From Callipepla californica brunnescens (Eukaryota; Chordata; Aves; Galliformes; Odontophoridae): a DNA stretch of 64,000 bases. Positions 56,841 through 64,000 of this stretch are shown piece by piece. A model generated the notes under the pieces. It had not been told where the DNA came from and ran no database searches. It saw only the letters and a list, made by a program, of their open reading frames with translations. Location of the stretch: the NCBI GenBank assembly GCA_023055505.1, contig JALIRH010000100.1:186001-250000 (forward strand), given 5' to 3'. Positions within the stretch are counted from its first letter, which is position 1, and every line of letters begins with the position of its first letter. The position numbers were made by a program, and so were the translations under genes.

Positions 56841-59800
56841 TATGAGGAGGCTATGGGGAAGCTATGGGGCAGCTATTGGGCAGCAGTGGGGCAGCTATGG
56901 GGCAGTAGTAGGGCAGCTATAAGGCAGCTATGGGGCAGCAGTGGGGCAGCTATGGGGCGGCTATGAGGAAGCCATTGGGCAGCTATGGGGCAGAAGTGAG
57001 GCAGCAATCAGGAAGCAGTGAGGCAGCTATGAGGAGGCTATGGGGCAGCTATGGGTCAGCTATCGAGAGGCTATGGGGCAGCTATGGGGCGGCGATGAGG
57101 CAGACATGGGGCAGCTATGGGGGAGCAGTGAGGCAGCTATGGGGAGGCTATGGGGCAGTAGTTGGGCAGCTATAGGGCGGCTATGGGGAAGCCATTGGGC
57201 AGCTATGGGGCAGTAGTGAAGCGGCTATGGGTCAGTAGTTTGGCAGCTATGACGAGGCTATGGGAAGGCCATGGGGAAGCGATGGGGCAGCTCTGAGGCA
57301 GACAAAATGTAGCTATGGGGGAGCAGTGAGGCAGCTATGGGGTGGCTATGGGGCAGTAGTGGGGCAGCTATGGGGCAGCTATGAGGTAGCCATGGGGCAG
57401 CTATGGGGAAGCAGCGAGGGAGCTATGGGGTAGCAGTGAGGCAGCTATGATGAGGCTATGGGGAGGCTATGGGGCAGCCACGGTGCAGCTATGGGGCAGC
57501 AGTGGGGCAGCTATGGGCAGCAGTAAGGAAGCTATTGAGAAGGCTATGGGGGCAGCTATGGGGTGGCTATGGGGCAGCTATAGAGCGGCAATGTGGCAGT
57601 AGTGGGGCACCTATAAGGCAGCTATGGGGCAGCAGTGGGACAGCTATGGGGCGGCTATTAGGCAGCCATGGGGTGGCAATGGGGCAGCAGTGAGGCAGCT
57701 ATGGGGCGGCTATGGGGCTGAAGTGGGGCAGCTATGAGGAGTCTCTTGAGAGGCTATGGAGCAGCTATGGGGCAGCAGTGGGGTAGCAGGAGGAGACTAT
57801 GGGGAGGCTATGAAGCAGGTATGGGGCAGCAGTGGGGCAGCTATGGGGCGACTATGGGGCAGCAGTTGAGCAGCTATGGGGCAGCCATGGGGCAGCTATG
57901 TGGCAGTAGTGAAACAGCTATGGTGTAGCTATAAGCGAGCCTTGGGGCAGCAAGGGGCAGTAGTAAGGCAGCTATGGGGCAGCAGTGGGGCAGCTATGAT
58001 GAGACTATGGGAAGGCCATGAGGAAGCTATGGGGCATCTTTGAGGCAGACAAAAAGTAGCTGTGGGGCTGCAGTGAGGCAGCTATGGGGCAGCTGTGGGG
58101 CAGCTATTGTGTAGCAGTGAGGCATCTATGAGGAGGCTATGGGGAGGATATGAGGCAGTTATGGGGCAGAAGTGAGGCAGCTATGGGGTGGCTATAGGGC
58201 AGCAGTGGGGCAGGTATGGGGCAACAAAGAGGCAGCCATGGGGCAGCAGTGGGGCAGCTTTGAGGCTACGGGGCGGCTATGGGGCAGTAGTGGGGTAGCT
58301 ATGGGGCAGCAGTGAGGAAGCTAAGGGGAAGCAATGGGGCAGCTTTGAGGATGCTATTGGGAAGCCATGGGGCAGCAATGGGGCGGCTATGAGGCAGCGA
58401 CGGGGAAGCTATGGGGCAGCAGTGAGGCAGGTATGGGGCAGTAGTAAGGCAGCTACAGGGCAGCAGTGGGGCAAATATGAGGAGGCTCTGAGGAAACTAT
58501 GGGGCAGCTATGGGGCAGCAGTGAGGCAGTTATAGAACAGGTATGAGGCACTTATCAAGCAGCTATGGGTCAGCTATGAGGAGGCTATGGGGCAGATGTG
58601 GTGCAGCAGTGGGGCAGCTAAGGCAGCTATGGGGAGGCTATGGGGCAGCAGTGTGGGCAACTATGAGGAGACTATGGGGAGGCTATGAGGCAGCTATGGG
58701 GCAGTAGTCGGGCAGCTATTGGACGGCTATGAGGCAGCCATGGGGCAGCTATGGGGCAGCAGTGAGACAGCTATGGGGCAAGTATGGGGAGGCTATGGGG
58801 CAGCGACGGGGTGGCTATGGGGCAGTAGTGGGGCAGCTATGGTGAGGTTATGAGGCAGCCATGGGGTAGGTATGAGAAACCAGTGAGGCAGCTATGGGGC
58901 AGTAGTGGAGCAGCTATGAGACAGCGGTGGGTCAGCTATGGGGTGGCTATGAGGCAGCGGTGGGTCAGCTATGGGGTGGCTATGAGGCAGCAGTGGGTCA
59001 GCTATGGGGTGGCTATGAGGCAGCCATGGGGCAGCTATGGGACAGCAGTGGGGCAGCTATGAGGTAGCCATGGGGCACCTATGGGGAAGCAGCGAGGGAG
59101 CTATGGGGTAGCAGTGAGGCAGCTATGAGGAAGCTATGGGGAGGCTATGGGGAGGCTATGGGGAGGCTATGGGGCAGATATGTAACGGCTATGAGGCAGC
59201 CACGGTGCAGTTATGGGGCAGCCACGGTGCAGCTATGGGGCAGCAGTAAGGAAGCTACGAGAAGGCTATGGAGGCAGCTATCGGGTGGCTATGAGACAGC
59301 TATGGGGCAACTATGAGGCAGCCGTAGGGCAGCTATGGTGCAGCAGTGAGGCAGCAATTAGGCAGAAGTTGGGCAGATATGGGGCAGCAGTGAGGCAGCT
59401 ATGAGGAGTCTATGGGGCAGCTATGGGGCAGCAGAGAGGCAGCTATGGGGCACGAGTGAGGCAGCTATGGGTTAGCTATGAGGAGGCCTTGAGGAGGCTA
59501 TGGGGCAGATATGGGGCAGCAGTGGGGCAGCTAAGGCAGCTATGGGAAGGCTATGGGGCAGCAGTGTGGGCAACTATGAGGAGACTATGGGGAGGCTATG
59601 AGGCAGCTATGGGGCAGCAGTCGGGCAGATATAAGGCAGCTATTGGGAAGCAGTGGGGCAGCTATGGGGCGGCTATTAGGCAGCCTTTGGGCACCTATTG
59701 GGCAGCAGTGAGGCAGGTATGGGGCAGCTATGAGGACGTTATGGGGCAGCTATGGGGCAGCAGTGGGGCAGCAATAACGCAGTAGTGGGGCAGCTATGGG

Positions 59801-60928
59801 GCAGTAGTGGGGCAGCAATGAGGACGCTATAGGGAGACTATGGGGCATGTATGGAGCGGCTAGGAGGCAGCTATGGGGCAGGTATGAGGCAGCCATGGGG
59901 TGGCTGTGGGGCAGCAGTGAGGCAGCTATGAAGAGGCTATGGAAATGCTATAGGGCAGCAGTGGGGCAGCTACGGAGCGGCTATGAGGCAGCCATTTTGC
60001 ATCTATGGGGCAGCAGTGGGGCAGCTACAAGGAAGCTATAGGGCAGCTATGGGACAGCAGTGGGGCAGCTATGGTGCGGCTATGAGGCAGCCATGAGGCA
60101 GACACGGGGCAGCAGTGGGGCAGCTATGGTGCGGCTATGCGGCAGCCATGAGGCAGATATGGGGCAGCAGTGGGGCAGCTATGAGCAGGCTTTGGGGCGG
60201 CTGTGGAGCAGCAGTGGGGAAGCTATGGGGCAGTAGTGGGGCAACTATAAGTTAGCAGTGGGGCAGCTATGGGGCGGCTATGGGGCAGCAGTGGGGCAGC
60301 TATGAGGAGGTTATGGGGCAGCCATTGGCAGCTATGGGGCTGCAGTGAGGCAGCAATGGGGCAGCAGTGGGGCAGCTATGGGGCGGCTCTAAGGCAGCAG
60401 TGATGCAGATATCGAGCAGCTCTGAGGAGGCTATGAGGCCGCTATGAGGCAGTAGTGGGGCAGCTATGGGGCAGCAGTGGGGTGGCTATGTGGCAGCAAT
60501 GGGGCAGCCATGGGGCAGGTATGGGGCTGCAGTGGGACAGCTATGAGGAGGCTATTGGGCAGGTATAGAGCGGCTATGTGGCAGGAGTCGGGCAGCTATT
60601 GGGCAGCTATTGGGAAGCCGTGGGGCAGCTATCGGGCGGCTATTATACAGCCATGGAGCAGCTATGGTGCAGCAGTGTTGCAGCTATGAGGAGGCTATGG
60701 GGAGGCTATGGAGCAGCTATGGGGCGGCTATCTGGTGGCTATGAGGCAGCTATCGGGCAGCTCTGAGGAGGCTATGGGGCCACTATGAGGCAGTAGTGGG
60801 GCAGCTATGGGGCAGCAGTGGGGTGGCTATGGGGTGGCAGCGGGGCAACAGTGGGGCAGCCATGGGGCAGCTATGGGGCTGCAGTGGGGCAGCTATGAGG
60901 AGGCTATGGGGCAGCAGTGGGGCTGCTG
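56841..60928. repeat. 11-bp G-rich minisatellite, copy B block 1
   Basis: Near-identical to 18969-23012, with indels of whole or partial 11-bp units. Examples are a changed number of GTGGGTCAGCTATGGGGTGG units near 58925-59010 and a few extra units before 60928. Confidence 0.92.
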
Positions 60929-61241
60929 GTTTCCCCCCGCTTCTTTTGTTGGAGTCCTCGCCCCTTCCATGGTTGCCCACCAATGAGGACTGGCTGATCC
61001 CTCCCCCACATCGACGGCCCCGGACCCACAACCCCGACCCCACATCTGCAGCCCCAGCCCCATAACAGAGCCTTCAGACCCCTAACTGAGCACCCGGACT
61101 TAGAACCGAGCATCGAGCCCCATTAGCCCCAACCCCAGCCCCACATCCCCGTCCCTCACCCAACTCCGCCCCACCCCACCCACACCCTATTCCCCCCTTC
61201 TCCCTCCGCCACCCCACTCCTCCCCCCCTCCCCTTTCCCAC

Positions 61242-61317
61242 CTGCGTGTGCGCGAGCAGCCGCTGTAGCTCCCCCAGGAGCTCCACGTTGCGCGACCTCC
61301 CCCCCCGCCAACGCCAT
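61242..61317 (-). pseudogene. SGF29: SGF29 coding exon 1, copy B, same one-base disruption
   Basis: Minus-strand ATG at 61317-61315 and donor CGCAG/GTGGGA as in copy A. It is 76 bases including the run of eight G, so it carries the same frame disruption after the first residues. No following SGF29 exon was recognised downstream (toward lower coordinates) before the copied minisatellite. Confidence 0.7.
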
Positions 61318-61416
61318 GGCCGAACAGCCCCACCCCCACTGCGCGCGGCTCTGGGAATAGCACTACGCGTGCGCCGGTCCCGGAAGCCGGAAACGGAAGT
61401 CCCCCCCCCCCCGCAG

Positions 61417-61764
61417 ATGAACGGAGCGGTGGAGTACTATGGCGGCGGCGGTGGCGGCGCCGCGGAAACCGCGGAAACCGCGCGTTGGAGCGGCGGCGGC
61501 GGCGGCGGCTCCGTTGCCGTGGGAACCGCGGAAACTGCGGAAACTGCGGAAACTGCGGAAACCGCGCGTTGGAGCGGCGGCGGCGGCGGCGGCTCCGTTG
61601 CCGCGGAAACCGCACGTTGGAGCGGCGGCGGCGGCTGTACGGGAGGCACTGTGAGCTTTGGGGGTGGGGCTGGGCAGGGGCAGCGGCAGCGGCAGCGGCA
61701 GCGGCAGCGGGGGAGGGGCGGGGCAGGATTCCGGGGCCGCGCGACGCTCTCTTTTTTCCCCTAG
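61417..61764 (+). CDS. Low-complexity Gly/Ala/Thr-rich open frame, copy B (doubtful gene)
   Basis: Counterpart of 23524-23847 from the same ATG. It is eight codons longer because two GAAACTGCG (ETA) units and one CAGCGG unit are added, all in frame. In this copy the frame is also open upstream because of a different C-tract length. No family is recognised, and it is probably repeat-derived. Confidence 0.2.
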   Translation: MNGAVEYYGGGGGGAAETAETARWSGGGGGGSVAVGTAETAETAETAETARWSGGGGGGSVAAETARWSGGGGCTGGTVSFGGGAGQGQRQRQRQRQRGRGGAGFRGRATLSFFP

Positions 61765-61777
61765 CACTTGTAACATC

Positions 61778-62261
61778 TATGAGGAGGCTATGGGGAGGAT
61801 ATGAGGCAGCTATGGGGCGGCTATGGGGCGGCTATGGGGCTGCAGTAAGGCAGGTATGGGGCAGAAATGAGGCAGCCACGGGGCAGCAGTGGGGCAGCTA
61901 TGGGGCAGCTATGGGACAGAAGTGGGGCAGCTCTAAGGGTAGCCATGGGGCAGTTATGGGGCAACAGTGGGGCAGGTATGGGGCGGCTATTAGGCAGCCA
62001 TCAAGCAGCTATGAGGCAGTAGTGGGGCAGCTATGAGGAAGCAGTGATGGAGCTATGGAGTAGCAGTGAGGCAGCTATAAGGAGGCTATGGGAGGCTATG
62101 GGGCAGCTATGGTGCATCAGTGAGGAAGCTATGGGGCGGCTTTGGGGCAGCATTTTGGCAGCTATGGGGCAGCAGTGGGACAGCTATGAGGAGGCTATGG
62201 GGAAGCTATGTGGCAGCAGAGAGCTAGCTATGGGGCAGCTATGAGGAGGCTAAGGGGAGGC
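61778..62261. repeat. 11-bp G-rich minisatellite, copy B block 2 (truncated)
   Basis: Matches 23861-24333, then is cut at CTAAGGGGAGGC, where telomere-like sequence begins without transition. Confidence 0.9.
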
Positions 62262-64000
62262 ACTAACCCTAACCACTAACCCAAACCCTACCCTAACCCT
62301 AACCCTACCCTAACCCTACCCTAACTCTAACCCTAACGCTTACCATAACCCTAACCCTAAACCTTACCCTAACACTAACCCTACCCTAACCCTAACCCTG
62401 ACACTGACCCTAACCCCTAACCCTAACCCTTACCGTAACCTCTAATCCAAACCTAACCCTAACCCTACCCTTACCTTAACCCTACCCATACCCCTACCCT
62501 TACCCCTACCCCTACCCTAACCCTACCCTAACCCCTAACCCTTACCCTAACCATACTATAAGCCTAACCCTGACCCTAACACTGACCCTAACCCTAACCC
62601 TTACCCTTACCCTTACCTTTCCCTAACTCTTACCCTAACCCTACCCTAACCCTTACCATAAACCTAATCCTAACCCCTACCCTAACATTAACCCTACACT
62701 AACCCTGACCCAAACACCTAACCCTAACCTAACACTAGCCCTACCCTAACCCTAACCCCAACCCTATCCTTAACCCTAACCCTAACCCTAACTCCTAACC
62801 CTACTCTAACCCTAAACCTTAACCTAACCGTAACCCCTGACCATACCCTAACCCCTAACCCTAACCCTACCCATACCCCTACCCCTACACTAACCCAACC
62901 CCTAACCCTAGCCCTACCCTAACCCCTAAACCTAACCCTAACCCTAAACCTTAACCCTACCCTAACCCTACCCTAAACCTAACCCTAACCTTAAACCCTA
63001 ACCCTAACCCACCAGATCCCTAACCCTAACTCTAACCCTAACCCTACTGATTCCTTACCCTAACCCTACCCTAACTCTAACCTAACCCTAACCCTATTCC
63101 TAACCCCAACTTTAACCCTACCCTAACCCTAACCCTTAACCCTACCCTAACCCTTATCCTAACCGTAACCCCTGACTCTACCCTAACCCCTAACCCTAAC
63201 CCTACCCTAATCCCAACCCAACCCTAACACTAACCCTACCCTAACCCTTACCCTAACATTGACCCTAACCCTGACCCTTACCTATCCCTAACCCTTACCC
63301 TAACACTAACCCTAACCCTGCCCTAACCCTTACCATAACCCTAACCCTAACCCTAGCCCTACCCTAACCCCAACCCTATCCCTAACCCTACCCTTACCCT
63401 AACCTTAACCCTAACTCTGCCCTAACCCTTACCATAACCCTAACCCTAACCCTACCCTAACCCTAACCCCAACCCTATCCCTAACCCTACCCTTACCCTA
63501 ACCTTAACCCTAACCCCTAACCCTTATCTTAACCTTAACCCCTGACGCTACCCTAACCCCTAACCCTAACCCTACCCTAACCCTAACCCAACCCTAACCC
63601 TACCCTAACCCTTACCCTAAACCAAACCCTACCCTAACTCTAACCCTAACCCTTACCCTGACCCTAACCCCTAACCCTAACCCTTACAGTAACCCCTAAC
63701 CCTACCCTAACCCTAACCCCTAAACTTAACCCCTAACCCTAACCCTAACCCTACCCCTACCCATACACCTAACCCTAACCCCTAACCCTAAACCCTAACC
63801 CTATTGATGGACCCTAACCGTAACCGGAACCCTAACCCTAACTTTACCCTAACCCTACCCGTAACCCTACCCCTAACCCTTACCCTATTCTAACGCTAAC
63901 CCTAACCCTACCCTAACCCTAACTCCTAACACCTTAACCCTAATCCTAACCCCTAACCCTTACCCTACCCTAACCCTACCCCTACCCTACCCTAACACTA
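62262..64000. repeat. Telomere-like array copy C (mosaic)
   Basis: 62263 to about 63745 follows copy A from 5853 to about 7290 and the corresponding part of copy B. At about 63746 the sequence jumps back and follows copy A 5160 to about 5415, including the phrase around ATTGATGGACCCTAACCGTA. It runs off the window end. Confidence 0.88.

Larger units (their letters stand above)
60929..61777. other. CpG island containing SGF29 exon 1, copy B
   Basis: Copy of 23013-23860. It lacks about 20 bp in the C-rich part, has extra GAAACTGCG units near 61528-61560, and has five CAGCGG hexamers where copy A has four. The promoter-like ETS and NRF1-like motifs are conserved. Confidence 0.8.
46441..62261. 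repeat. Large segmental duplication, copy B of 2188-24333
   Basis: Copy B repeats, in order, the telomere-like DNA, the solo LTR, the long array, the 8-bp minisatellite, the 11-bp minisatellite, the CpG island with SGF29 exon 1, and the start of the next minisatellite. The coordinate shift is 44487 around the LTR and about 37870-37890 after 54946. Copy B therefore lacks about 6 kb (copy A 11117-17073). Identity is very high by eye, with about three differences over the 574-bp LTR. Confidence 0.9.

Overview
The window looks like part of a bird chromosome, most likely from a galliform such as chicken: a GC-rich, repeat-choked microchromosome or subtelomeric region. The evidence is a CR1 LINE fragment, avian-type endogenous retroviruses, kilobases of degenerate CCCTAA/TTAGGG DNA, very GC-rich promoter-like islands, and exons of two vertebrate genes with spliceosomal introns. 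Nothing bacterial is present, and most long open frames are by-products of tandem repeats. Species assignment is inference. All homology calls were made by eye and memory, without any search.

Layout. 1-850 is a C-rich minisatellite. 860-1250 is a CpG-rich promoter-like island. 1393-1857 holds the minus-strand C-terminal exon of SGF29 (the SAGA tandem-Tudor subunit) plus partial duplicates of it. 1660-2190 is a G-rich intronic minisatellite. 2190-13229 is telomere-like DNA interrupted by a solo LTR. 13231-18968 is an 8-bp minisatellite carrying two more solo LTRs. 18969-23012 is an 11-bp G-rich minisatellite. 23013-23860 is a CpG island containing SGF29 coding exon 1 on the minus strand. 23861-29341 is more 11-bp minisatellite.

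The centre is a mosaic. It holds a truncated minus-strand endogenous retrovirus (29341-33758) inserted in a CR1 LINE (33759-34263), then a four-exon XPO1 fragment with an open frame (34453-37129). G-strand telomere-like DNA follows (37877-39250), then a second, gammaretrovirus-like element (39266-41842). Telomere-like blocks that switch orientation twice fill 41843-46440.

From about 46441 the left part is repeated. Copy B (46441-62261) re-creates 2188-24333 but lacks about 6 kb, and copy C (62262-64000) re-creates pieces of the first telomere-like array. The LTR in copies A and B differs at about three positions by eye, so the duplication is recent. A third paralogue at 41843-42130 preserves the empty site from before that LTR inserted.

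No complete gene is visible. SGF29 coding exon 1 and its last exon are collinear on the minus strand about 22 kb apart, but no middle exon was seen. XPO1 is represented only by an internal piece. The main points of interest are the architecture (kilobases of G-quadruplex-capable DNA, fusion-like telomeric inversions, mosaic duplication) and two gene fragments that retain coding signatures.
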